DNA of 32,861 bases from Nemertoderma westbladi. Its lineage: Eukaryota; Xenacoelomorpha; Nemertodermatida; Nemertodermatidae. The translations under genes were made by a program, and so were the position numbers. This document shows positions 1 to 10,600 of the stretch, one piece after another. The stretch covers positions 1 through 32,861 of the forward strand of contig JAUCBJ010005040.1 of assembly GCA_032718475.1 (NCBI GenBank). Direction: 5' to 3'. The number at the start of each line of letters is the position of its first letter. The stretch's first letter is position 1. The notes under the pieces were generated by a model that ran no database searches, had not been told where the DNA came from, and saw only the letters and a list, made by a program, of their open reading frames with translations.

Positions 1-483
1 GTTAGGTTTCGGTATGGAGATGGTGTTCTGCGCAATAAAATAATTATCTTATATTTAATTATTTAAGAGGCAATAAATATACTTTAGTATTTTAGCCGCA
101 CAAACTTTCATAACATGTGTGGTAGTGGAAAATATTGAAGTAATTAAATGACTATTTTAAGACTATTTTAATTGCAAAATTATATTATATTAAGAAATTT
201 ACTGCTTAAATTTACTTGCACATGCCTTAAACCACAAAGCCACTGAACTTACCAATGGAGATATTTCCAGTGACCATACCATGGACCAATCGCAGGAGAC
301 ATCTACCTTCTCACCTGTGACACCTTCACATGTGCAATGTGGGCAGTGCTGAAAGGCTATGCAACCAATACAGAACCAAACTACTATGTTTGTATGTTGG
401 ATGGGCTAAATGTCTAGCATCAATAAGCTAAACTTGGAACCACCATTATACTATCAGCTGGCTATGATGCCACTACTGCTCAA
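1..483. other. AT-rich stretch, no gene seen
   Basis: AT-rich sequence without a convincing exon, RNA gene or repeat. Open frames here are short and look random. It may be intronic or intergenic; no alpha-actinin exon was found in it. Confidence 0.4.
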
Positions 484-893
484 ATTTTGGCGCCCCTTGG
501 AAGGTGCCCCCCCCCCCCCCTTCTGCACGCCACTGCACGTTTCGGAAACAAGCTACAGTTCGAAGAAGAAAACTTTGAAGAAAATTTCCCGATTTTTTCC
601 CGAATTCCCAAAGTTCCAGAATTTTACAAAAATATCAGAGTGTTTTATAATGGATATCTCCGGGTAGTAACTAAATTTTGAAAAAAAATAGAAGTCTTTT
701 CCCAGAGAGGTCTGTTTTCGAGCAAGTCGGTACCCACTGGTACGGATTTACCACATTACCTTTCGCTAGGGAGGGGGCAAGCCCCCCCCCCCCAAGATAC
801 CTGCGGAGGGGCAGATGCCCCCTTGCCCCCCCCCCCCCTAGAACCGCCACTGTCTACCGAGCATCACCATCCTGTCCCATAATAACTTCGTAG
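484..893. repeat. C/G-homopolymer repeat debris
   Basis: Poly-C runs occur near 508-520, 782-793 and 825-838. They sit in GC-rich text that twice ends in a CCACTG-like sequence (near 529-534 and 846-851). A GGGGGC/GCCCCC hairpin lies at about 775-787. The pattern looks like the remnant of an interspersed repeat. Short Pro-rich open frames through it are composition artefacts. Confidence 0.4.
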
Positions 894-1680
894 CGGCTTT
901 GTGTCGACGGTCGAAAAATGACCATACAGTAGTGCTTTTTTTCTGACCTTCGTCCTGGAACCCTACGCAGCCGGGTACTATATAGCTATACACCGGCTTT
1001 CATTGCAGTAAAGAAAAGTGTAGGCGCCGTATAACCGCGGTATAATCAGTTTTCAGATCTAGCTCCTCTACTAATTTATTATGCCCTATATTAATTAAAT
1101 AAAACACCGCAAAGATAGGTGGAATATTCTGATATTCAATTAAAGGGATATTGCGTTAGAGAAACTGTGATAGGCAAAACAGAAGTAGGCCTAAGCAGCT
1201 AGGCTTGTACAGTCTGCAGTCTGACAGTTGTAGCTAGAATAATTGCTGAATTGCATCGGATCGGATCGGATCGGATTGGACGGCATCTGACATATAATTC
1301 TACCTCGAATCCTGCAATCAGTCAATACTGCAATACTGGTCAGCCGGTACCATACACTGCAGACATGCCATATCATGTAATCTAATTAAACATGGCCCCG
1401 GAACCCTTGCGGTGATTATAGTTTAGGCCTAATTAGCCCAGTACCGGCACCGGTAATAATAATATAATAGTTTAGATAGTTACCGCTAATCATTCAGTCA
1501 TTGGCACGGTACACCGTATTGCTGTACTGCCGTTGTAGTGCGCACCGTAGGTACCACCCATGGCCTACTACACACAGGCCATGACAAGGACTTTGCTGTG
1601 AAATTAGCGTAGGCTGACTGTGCTGATTATGGTACTGTCAGACTGTGGTACCTAAGCTATATACTGTTAGGTATATTGCT
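894..1680. other. Non-coding stretch with a pentamer repeat
   Basis: No supported gene. The only clear structure is a short tandem GGATC/TCGGA pentamer repeat at about 1257-1280, plus scattered ACCGGT and TAGGCCTA words that recur all over the window. Confidence 0.35.
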
Positions 1681-2390
1681 GTATTGGGGTGGGGTTAGGA
1701 ATAATCCATTTGTTTTAGCATTGAACTGTTGAATCCCCTATTTATTATAAAACCATTGGAAATATTCGCAAATGCCGCTCCATTACTGTCTGAAACGCTC
1801 CCGACAGTCCGATGTATCTGGACCCGAGCAGCCGAGTTGCTTCAAGAGGTGATTAACGGGGGAATACTACGCAGTGCTACGGAATTGCTTGTTTGTCACT
1901 ACGATTCTATTTCGATTCTTACTACACTCAGACACTGGGAATACGGCGGTCGGTCAGATCGTAATGCGGGCCACTGCCAAGTTCCTCATGCCTCACTCCG
2001 GTCACCCACCTTGGAGTGCGGTGGGAAGAGTCCCACTTACTGACTTACGTCGACGACTGGACGAATCGACGAGGATTGCGATCTGGGTTTAGCGGCGGCC
2101 CGGATCCTGGTATCGCCTGGGGGAAATGGTTGAACGCCGGGCATACTTGTATCGCACTGGATTACGTTCTCTGCGACGTGAAAGTGTGAAGCGAATTCGT
2201 TGTCGAATTGGGTCGAAAGCTGCGGGAATTCTACTGTTCTACGGGAGTAAACCGCAGCGGTCCGGTGACTACGGACGGATACTACTGGGATAAGCAGGTA
2301 TTTCGATCGAGTTTCTCGTATTCTCGATGCTCGACAGCTCGAGGCGGATAGAGAGTTGGTTGTGTTGGGCGGTGTTGTTCAATTCTATCA
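1681..2390. other. GC-richer block of unknown nature
   Basis: This block is visibly richer in G+C and CpG than its flanks. It contains overlapping open frames of 72-104 codons (1729-2043 and 1874-2092) that I cannot assign to any family. A donor-like CAG|GTATTT lies near 2295-2303. It could be an exon or promoter of another gene, or an old transposon piece; nothing in the sequence decides. Confidence 0.25.
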
Positions 2391-2531
2391 AACGTATTAA
2401 ATAATTGGTAAAATAATAAAAACACACCAGATAAAGATACTGAGCTTATGGTAAAGAGATAGGCCGAACTTACAATTTCCAAATAGATTGTTCATATAAT
2501 AAATATATTTTTGGTATTTGATTTCAAGATA

Positions 2532-2552
2532 GGGGGGGGGGGGGGGGGGGGG
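2532..2552 (+). repeat. Uninterrupted G21 run
   Basis: A pure run of 21 G. Two similar runs occur in the window (11797-11816 and 18079-18101). This one directly precedes a dispersed repeat whose other copy also lies next to a G run. Confidence 0.9.
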
Positions 2553-2562
2553 ATTGGACGCA

Positions 2563-2706
2563 ATAAAAATTAATCCCTCTCCAGGGGAAATTGGACGCAA
2601 ATAACAACAGCTGATTACTCTCAAAAATAAAACTGTAACCTGTTCTATTGTGTTTACTTTATTGTTTTGGTTAAAATAACGTGCCACTGTAACCTGCTCC
2701 TTTCCC
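2563..2706 (+). repeat. Dispersed repeat (copy 1)
   Basis: The first part (2563-2643) matches the reverse complement of 18121-18195, including the CAGCTGATTACTC core and the GTAACCTG end. The second part (about 2635-2706), with ATTGTTTTGGTTA and GTAACCTGCTCCTTTCC, matches the minisatellite monomer found inverted at 16890-17405 and direct at 23625-23900. So one repeat family has three or four loci here. Confidence 0.7.
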
Positions 2707-3129
2707 AAGCTGCATCCCTAGGTATTATTATTATAAAGAGCGTCAGCCTGCGTTTAATAAATATATTTTAATACAAAACAGGTCGAACACAAAGAGGCTT
2801 ATAATGAAGACGAGTACTGCATTGATTATATTCCTATAAACCACCTGGCTTTGCATATTGAACGTGCGTTTGGAAATAAGTTCGTGCTACCCTTCCGTGG
2901 GTGGTAGATGTCGCGGTTATGTATTGGTGGGTGGGGGGAGGGGGGGGGGGTGCAGATTAAAAGGGGTGAACACGTACTTTCCCCCTTTCTTTGATTAATT
3001 GGTGGTGTGGGTTAATCTCTCATAACCTGATTTTGTGATACAGTCGCACAATTTTAATTTGTATCTCATAACTGGGCCTCGTGCTGCGCGAAGGCCCCAC
3101 GAACGTGTCATTTTATTTCGCTAGATACC
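2707..3129. other. Non-coding stretch with a G-rich tract
   Basis: No gene seen. A G-rich tract occurs at about 2930-2951. A segment near 3078-3105, reading LREGPTNV in one frame, recurs at about 9739-9763, so it is probably repeat-derived. Confidence 0.35.
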
Positions 3130-3857
3130 AAGGGGAAGGCCATATTAGACGACAATATAGTTTTCAATGGGGAGACAATTACATCAACGCTAGTATGCAA
3201 GTATATGGGATTGCCTATTCCTTGCGATCAAGCATCAATGTTTTCTTTTCTAAATGGGAAGATTTGGGGTAATGCAGCTCAAATGACCCGGAATGGGTTT
3301 TCAATTACCGATGTCCCCTTAAAAATAACCAAACTGATATGGAATGTGATTTGTATCCCAAGTATTATCTATGGAGCAGCAAGTCTATCTTCTAATAACA
3401 TTGATGTTATTGCGAAACAGATAAGAAAGGCTATGCGCTAGATTCTACATTTAGACAACAAGATATCAAACTATATGTTATATAAGTTGTTTGACTTGAA
3501 TATAGAGGTGCTACTAAGGCTACAACAATTCAATTTCATCCATCGGATATTCAATACCGGAAATTCTAAGATAACATGGCTCTTCACGAATATCCTCTGT
3601 GATCATTGTATTGGCTCTACCATAGATATGTTCTCTTCTTATAAAATTTCGTCATGGGAATACGAGTTACCTAACTTATTGTCCCTAGCTGTGTCAAGTT
3701 ATTCTACCAAACACTGTGGCAACAAAGTTAAGAAAACATGTAATGATCTTATGTCTCACAAAGAGGAGTTTTTATCTATTTATTGTATTGATATTTTAAA
3801 TAAATATAACTTAAACACTTTTGCACGACTATCAGTACTAAAAGAAATGTTAATGTA
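3130..3857 (+). pseudogene. Decayed non-LTR retrotransposon RT C-terminal part
   Basis: One frame runs from about 3136 to the stop at 3856-3858 with a single internal TAG (3439-3441). It reads as the thumb and C-terminal part of a LINE reverse transcriptase. First comes a CKYMGLPIP segment at 3190-3225, the equivalent of the usual 'YKYLG' region. Then comes a stretch ending IPSIIYG at about 3353-3376, typical of the 'LYG' motif after the polymerase core. A C-terminal region of about 125 codons follows. The catalytic core (the A, B and FADD/YADD motifs) is absent, so the copy is 5'-truncated. It is followed almost at once by a second, different LINE fragment. The clade cannot be fixed by eye. 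It is dead as a coding unit because of the stop and the truncation. Confidence 0.6.
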
Positions 3858-3879
3858 AATTTTAATTTAATTTAAAACC

Positions 3880-5252
3880 CAACAACCCGTGGATCTTTTC
3901 GAGAAATCTCATTAATCTCGATTGCTGCAAAGCTATACAACAGAATTCTATTAAATCGCATCAGGGATCCTGTTGAGAGACTGTTACGTAGGAACCAAAA
4001 TTGGTTCCGTAAAGGTCGTGGGACAATGGAGCTTATTCTGGAACTTAGAAGGACAATCTAAGAGTTATCAATAAAGAAGGTCAGACAACTAGCTATAATC
4101 TTTGTTGATTTCTTTAAAGCCTTCGACTCAGTCTCCCGACCACGTATGTTCAGCATACTGGTAGCATATGGGATTCCTTAGCAAAATTATTGCAACTTTC
4201 AGATCACTGTACGATGGTTCCACCACATTGTGTCTACTGCTAATTGTGAACCAGATCTATTCGAAGTCTTATGGGGAGTCCTTCAGGGTGACACACTTAC
4301 ACCATTCTTATTCGTAATTGTGGTTGATTATGTTCTACACATGTCCTTAGACCATCTTAATGAAGATGGGGTGATGTTATCACCCCCTACGGGCACAAGA
4401 AGTAAAGGAAATCCAGCTAAGTACCTTACTAATCTAGACTTTGCTGAAGACTTAGGCACTTAGGGGTACTTTTAGAATCACTAGAGGGAGCCCAAAGGAT
4501 TGCAGCAGGTTGCTTCTAGTGTTGGTCTTTTTGTAAATTCCAAGAAGACCAAAATTATGACAGTCAACCTAGACAGCGCTCAAGAAATGTCTGATCGTAA
4601 GGGCATAAGCTCTAGGGACGGCTTGCTTGAGCTCGTGGATGACTACTTGCTACTTTGGGATCATGGATCAGAAAGTCAGGTGAAGACCTTCGGATACGTA
4701 AGGGGAAGGCATGGACAGCGTTAAATAGTCTATCCAGGATTTGGGAGTCCCATAAAATAAAACGGAACCTTAAGGTTCAACTATTTATGGCAGCAGTAGT
4801 ACCAGTCCATGCTGGGCTCTAACTGCAGAGGATACCAAATCTCTGGATGGCACATTCACAAGAATGCTACGCCGGGTTAACTGTGTCAAGTACAATGCAC
4901 ACATCTCCAACCAGACACTATATAACATTGGAGGTCTTCCATTAATCTCCCCTAGCTTGACACAACGGAACCGCCTTCGCTTTGCAGGACATTGCTTTCG
5001 CCGTGAGGACCAGCCAGTGCGTAATCTTGTGCTTTGGCACCCTCATGGAGCGAATAAGCATGGTGGACAGCCCATGACTTTCTTAAGACGCATCTTAAAG
5101 GACACTAGTCTTGAAAATGTGGATGATCTTGCAAATGTCATGGGTGATAGGGTGTTGTGGAAATTTTGTCGACAGGCCAGCACAGCATTCTTAATATATA
5201 TGTAATATATATATAATGCAGCTGCAATGCAGCATGCCGATCGTAGTAGTAG
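3880..5252 (+). pseudogene. 5'-truncated LINE, copy 1 (degenerate)
   Basis: This copy aligns end to end with 12646-14029, which preserves a better reading frame. RT motif A ([10 protein letters not shown]) is at about 4106-4135 and motif B (LQGDTL) at about 4279-4296. The motif C region (LDFAEDL) is at about 4435-4455, where the second residue of the FADD box is E instead of D. Stops and frameshifts break the frame several times, for example the TAG at 4461-4463. The C-terminal part ([16 protein letters not shown]) is at about 4972-5019. The 3' end, with GCAGCTGCAATGCAGCATGC followed by a TAG-triplet tail, is shared with the second copy and marks the element's 3' terminus. No target-site duplication was seen for this copy. 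Confidence 0.75.
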
Positions 5253-5335
5253 TATAGGAGTGTTTTACAGTGTGTAGTAACTGCAATTAAGTGATTAAAG
5301 GTATGAATTTAAAAATATTCTTAAAAGTGATTTAT

Positions 5336-5715
5336 TCAGCTTTCAAAACCCCAATAATTGAATGAAATTGGTTGTTTAGAGTTAAATGACCCTTGAGAAT
5401 TAATTTCATTGGCTGAAATTGACGACGTAGAGACGAAATCCCCCGAGGCAATGTCGTAATTTTGTTCCGACATAGTATTGTGCAATTCTTCTTGAGATTC
5501 GACTATTTTTTGTATTATCACCTTCTCTTTGGCGAATAACCCATTTAACTCGTTTTATGACGTTTTTTAGCGTACTGATCACATAGTGTAGTTGTTTAAC
5601 GCTCTTCAACTTCGACGGAATGTGGGGGATGAATGACCGAGGCATCAGTGCTTCGTGCTTACAGTGTAACAGGAATTTCTTAGAATTCTGACAACAGGCC
5701 AGTTGTTTGTTTTGG
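5336..5715 (-). pseudogene. Unknown coding fragment, one frameshift
   Basis: On the minus strand, an open frame entering from about 5715 passes a Met at 5645 and reads a Lys/Arg-rich segment (PRSFIPHIPSKLKSV, then VIKRVKWVIRQREGD). A shift near 5520 continues into a Glu/Ser-rich segment ending at the stop at 5336-5338. The basic, helix-prone pattern resembles the N-terminal parts of some retroelement proteins, but I do not recognise a specific family. It lies just after the LINE copy and has no visible splice context. Transposon debris is the likeliest explanation. Confidence 0.25.
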
Positions 5716-5720
5716 TTATA

Positions 5721-7472
5721 TAATGTGTTGTAAAACTTAGCGGTTTCGACCCGTACCGCGAATTCCAGATATATTAACTAATAATTATTAATTATATATA
5801 TTGCGTTATATATTGGGTTTCTAGTTATATGTTATATTCTCTACCACTATATTCTCACATTCCTAAACTTAATTAGTTTTCTAATTTTTGGTGCAGTTTT
5901 TTCGTACATAGTGAATTCTAGAATAGAATACTTAATCTAATCAATACATAATTTAATCTAGAATTCTTAATCACCTTTCTAATTTTTAGTGAAGTTTTTT
6001 CGTACAGATCTAGAATCGTCCTGTAACGTTTGTATATTATATTCTGTACCTCTGTAATATTCGCACACTCTTAAGCTTAATTACTTAATTATTTGTTAAT
6101 TATTATTTTCATTGAATTTACTTTAAAAATTGGCGAACGAGCCCTTCAGTAGATGCCTTTACATTTCTAAATCAGGCCTAATATTTGTGCGGGAAATTTA
6201 ACATTTGCCATGTTATACCGGTAGGCTACACTACAGTGCAGTTGTTGTTGCTTTAGTAGATCGATAAATGACTGCCTGGCAAAACGATTATAATCGCACA
6301 TTTTTACATAAATTGCATGAAATAATTATAAAAATCGAATGTTTGTGTTCGCGCTTTCAGACCTTTAGCAGTTTAACCTGCCATTTTTAATTGTCCTCTT
6401 ATTTATAAATCGACTTTAGCCTTTACCAATTACATAGTGTACTGAAGTTACATCCGCCGAAGCCAGTCCGTGCGCGGCGTATGACCCACGATGTGGGGGA
6501 CTGGGTTCGGGTTCCTTGGGAAGTATTGCAGTGTAGACCTACTGTATTATTCGATTGATCACTACTATATAATCTCTGACAACTATATTTACTTTCGGGG
6601 AAATATTAACAGTTCCTTTAGGACTTGGCGCTTTAAGTATAAAAACAGAGTTATGACTTATACTAATCACAACTAGATGGCCACAGAGTTTCGTAAATAG
6701 CGCATTCTTTAGGAGATGCTTTATTAACCTTCACACGACTTCACACGACTTCACACTACTTTACACTACTTCACACTAATTTGCCGACCGTCACTGAATT
6801 TGATCATATATAATGAGGATTGCAACTGACACACGTAGGGATTATGAAATAGCATTTAATTCACACAAAACCACTATAATTTAAGTCGCAGTTGCTACCG
6901 GTAGACTCCTTTCCTCTTACCTCAGTAATCAATAAGATAGAGGGGTTTATGATTATTTATCGGTATTCTCCAAATATAACATCAACATCCATTAATATAA
7001 CAACAATTAATACTATAAACAGAAGTAAAATAGTGCGGTGAACAGTCAGTATGTGTATGAAATGAATGACGATGCAATGCGATGTGACAATTTAATAGAT
7101 TTACGTTCTTATAACCAAGGCCATCAGATGTTCCTGGGCCAAAGTCTGAAACTTCCGTACAGAAGCACAGAATTCTGAGTTGAATCTAATTCTCAGAAAA
7201 ATAATAATAACCATCATGCATTGCGCGAGTTTCTCAGGTAGGTCTCTATTAGCCGTAAAGTGAAATCGCTCTGATTGGCTGAATAAGACAGAACAAAGAA
7301 ACCTCCACGTACACAGAGAATCAGCTGACAGATTTCGTCATCTAATTCCTTTCCGACGCGTAGTTGAATAATTTTAGGGCTATTTTAGAGTATTCTGCGC
7401 ATTGCGTAAAAATGACTTGTTATGTCCGCAAAAGCTTTTACAGTTTGTTTCCCCTTCCCTTTCCGTCTGTAG
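5721..7472. other. Upstream intron/flank with small repeats
   Basis: No exon of the preceding alpha-actinin region could be found here, although the exon at 7473 needs an upstream partner. Visible structures are a roughly 30-bp direct repeat (about 5877-5907 and 5976-6006, both with CTAATTTTT and GTTTTTTCGTACA) and a decamer array CTTCACACGA/TA at about 6729-6778. The rest is AT-rich non-coding sequence. Confidence 0.4.
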
Positions 7473-7639
7473 GTTCAACAGGTTTGCCAGCAGTACAACA
7501 TGCCAGGTGCTAGCAGCAATCCCTATACAACCAGTTCTATGGCCGAACTTAGTGCGAAGTGGGGCCAGATGATGGGTTTTATACCGCAGAGAGAGTCGAA
7601 ACTCAACAAGGAATATGCGAGACAACAGAACAACGAAAG
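7473..7639 (+). CDS. ACTN: Alpha-actinin exon: last spectrin-repeat region
   Basis: 167 nt, phase 0 start, ending after two bases of an Arg codon. The acceptor is CTGTAG|GTT and the donor AAAG|GTATGT. The peptide starts [12 protein letters not shown], contains the conserved SNPYTT turn and ends ARQQNNER. It corresponds to the vertebrate segment around 'NPYTT ... KQQ(S/H)NE', which links the third and fourth spectrin repeats. Spectrin repeats form the rod and the dimer interface. The preceding exon should end in phase 0 but was not found in the upstream 7.4 kb. Confidence 0.92.
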
Positions 7640-10600
7640 GTATGTTTTATTAGTAAAATAATTTGAGTTGAGGCAGTTGTGTGTTGTGGTCGTTGGGGGT
7701 TTCAATAAAGTTGTCTTCAACATGTTTTGTAAAGTTTATCTTATTCAGTAGATTCTTATTTACTAGTTATATTTCTCGCAACTTTAGTCGTCTAGTGGTG
7801 CTAAAACCAAGGACTTCTAGAACATAGTATATATTCTGGAAAATGAACACTTATTGTGAATAAAAATTAAGTAAAGTTTTTCAGCCGTTAGGTCGGGATT
7901 ACATTACGCACAAAGTTATTTGACTTATTCTCAGTAAATAAACAGTAAATTTCCAGTAAACAATAATAAGTCTAACAAGTCTAACTGTACTCTGAGATAA
8001 CCGTATCAAAACTGCCTCCGTACAGATTATACATATTTCGAAATATTGTGGCTCGTATATTTTATTAGGAGTTCGGTTTCAGTGGTAGATACAGTTATTA
8101 TTTCACACAACTTATTTCAAAGGTTATTTCGAATATCTTTCAACAGTTAGTTATTTTGTACTAATAAATTATCGCTAGCAAATTGTCGTAAAATATTTAC
8201 ATTAAGTACATTAGTACATTAGGTTGTTAGCAATACAAATTAAAAACATTAAAAACGTTTGCATTAAAAACAATGAAAGGAAATTGAGAAGTTTACTTCT
8301 GTAAATTAAAGTAATTAGGCCTACACTGAATAGAAAAAACCGGCCTCTAATAAAATTAACACTATATGCGAGCATCGCGTCCTGAATATATACTATGTTC
8401 TAGAAGTCCTTGCTAAAACATATGGAGAGCGGATAACTTTTTTTAAAAGACGAACAGCTGTTAGTTCTGGTAGTTGAATGTTTTCTTTTATACTAGTAGC
8501 TCATACTTAGTATTCCTGTTTATTTATAGTATAGTTAGGGCCGTTTAGCCAAACTAATTGAGGAATGCATTTTTCTCAGATTACGACACCAGTTTGCTCA
8601 GAAAGCCAACGTGATTGGACCGTGGATCGAAAGACAAATGGAAGCTCTTGCTGCTATTGGTCAGTCTATGTCGGGAACTCTGGAAGGACAACTGAAAAAA
8701 GTACAGCAGGTATGTTGTCAAGGCGACAAGCTATCATATTATTAGTACTATTATAGTGAAACAAATACACCGTGTATCATTAAAAATAACAATTTTCAAA
8801 ATATCATGGTTAAAAAGAAGTATAATGATTTCGCCAAGTTGAGATGATCCTTTAATGTCCTCTAGTGCAAATTGCGTAGTTATGCAAAGGGAGTACAGGG
8901 CTACCGGTACTGGTAAACAGCGGCAGTAACCGGTAAAAAAAAGTAAACGGTAAAAAAACAGAACCGGTAAAAAACCGATGCTCCCCGTTAAAGGGGATGA
9001 CCAGCGCTTGTCTGCCGGTATCTCAATTGTATTCTGTATTTTTTGTAGTACGAAGCCGCCGTCCATAATTACAAACCTAACATCGATGAATTAGAAGAGA
9101 TTAACCAACAGGTGCAGGAGAACTTCGTTTACGATAACCCCCACACTCCTTATACAATGGAGACATTGCGAGTCGGGTGGGAGCAGTTGCTTACCTGTAT
9201 AGCGAGGTAGGTATTCCACCCCCACCCCCACTCCTTATACAAGGGTGGGAGCAGTTGCTTACATGTATAGCGAGGTAGGTATTCCACCCCCACACTCCTT
9301 ATACAAGGGTGGGAGCAGTTGCTTACATGTATAGCGAGGTAGGTATTCCACCCCCACCCCCACTCCTTATACAAGGGTGGGAGCAGTTGCTTACATGTAT
9401 ATCGAGGTAGGTATTCCACCCCCACACTCCTTATACAAGGGTGGGAGCAGTTGCTTACATGTATAGCGAGGTAGGTATTCCACCCCCACACTCCTTATAC
9501 AAGGGTGGGAGCAGTTGCTTACCTGTATAGCGAGGTAGGTAATCCGAGCTTAGGAGAAGTTGGTTATTTTCACAACTTGGTAAGATAATTAAATCAGGAT
9601 AATTAAATCGTGCTGGAGCTCATGTGTAGTTCATGTAGTCTGTCAAAAGTCTGACATAATTTGCGTGGGGGACTCAGCAGTTCTTCAGTCTGCCACTGCC
9701 ACTATGGTATACCCATATGTGCTTGCTTACTTTGTCCTGCGTGAAGGCCCAACGAATGTGTACATTTATACAGTAATAATAGGCACATAACTGGTCTGTA
9801 CCAGAGGTTATTGAATTCTAATGTATTCTAGCAAACTCTCAGTCAAAATCTGGAATTGTCCGTTTTCTAAGCTACTACTACTAGCTGGAGCGAGCTCGGA
9901 CATTGATGAATTGCGTTTTCTAAGCTACTATGTACAGTATATATTACAGCTATTTTACATGTATAATATTGGTAAACATGATACAGTAAGTACCTCATTC
10001 TGAGGGCAAACACCTGCTTATATTCTGTTTAATATGTTAGAGGAGAAACACCTGCTTATTCTGTTTAATTTGTTATTAGGAACATAAATGAGTTGGAGAA
10101 CCAAATACTAACGCGTGAAGCCAAGGGTATAACAGAAGCCCAACTGCAGGAGTACCGAGCCTGTTTCAATCACTTCGATAAGAAACGAACCCTTCAGTTG
10201 GAACCAAAACACTTCCGAGCTTGTTTGGTTTCTTTAGGCTACAACATAGCCGGTGAGTTTACCTGTTACAAACATTATTAATTATACCAACTTCGATATA
10301 ATATAAATAATTGAATTAACTTCTATATGTGTCTATTGTTTTTCTTTCCCTCATATGGTAACCATTGACCATATTGTAATCATCAACTGAACTTGTTCTC
10401 TATTTGGAAATATAGATTCGCTATTCTGTTTACCTTAGCTGAAAGATAATTGGTTTCGCAACGTTAGTGAGTCAATGATTAGCGCCATTATAATGGCCAC
10501 GGATGTAAGATCTTCAACACTGACCATCCTAGGATTTACCATAATGTTAAATGTGCTTATTATGTCAAATCAGGAACAGGAGATAAAGTTTCAGATCATG

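Noticed and set aside
8734-9066. 110-codon minus-strand frame
   Set aside because: It overlaps an alpha-actinin intron and exon start in antisense and has no recognisable domain.
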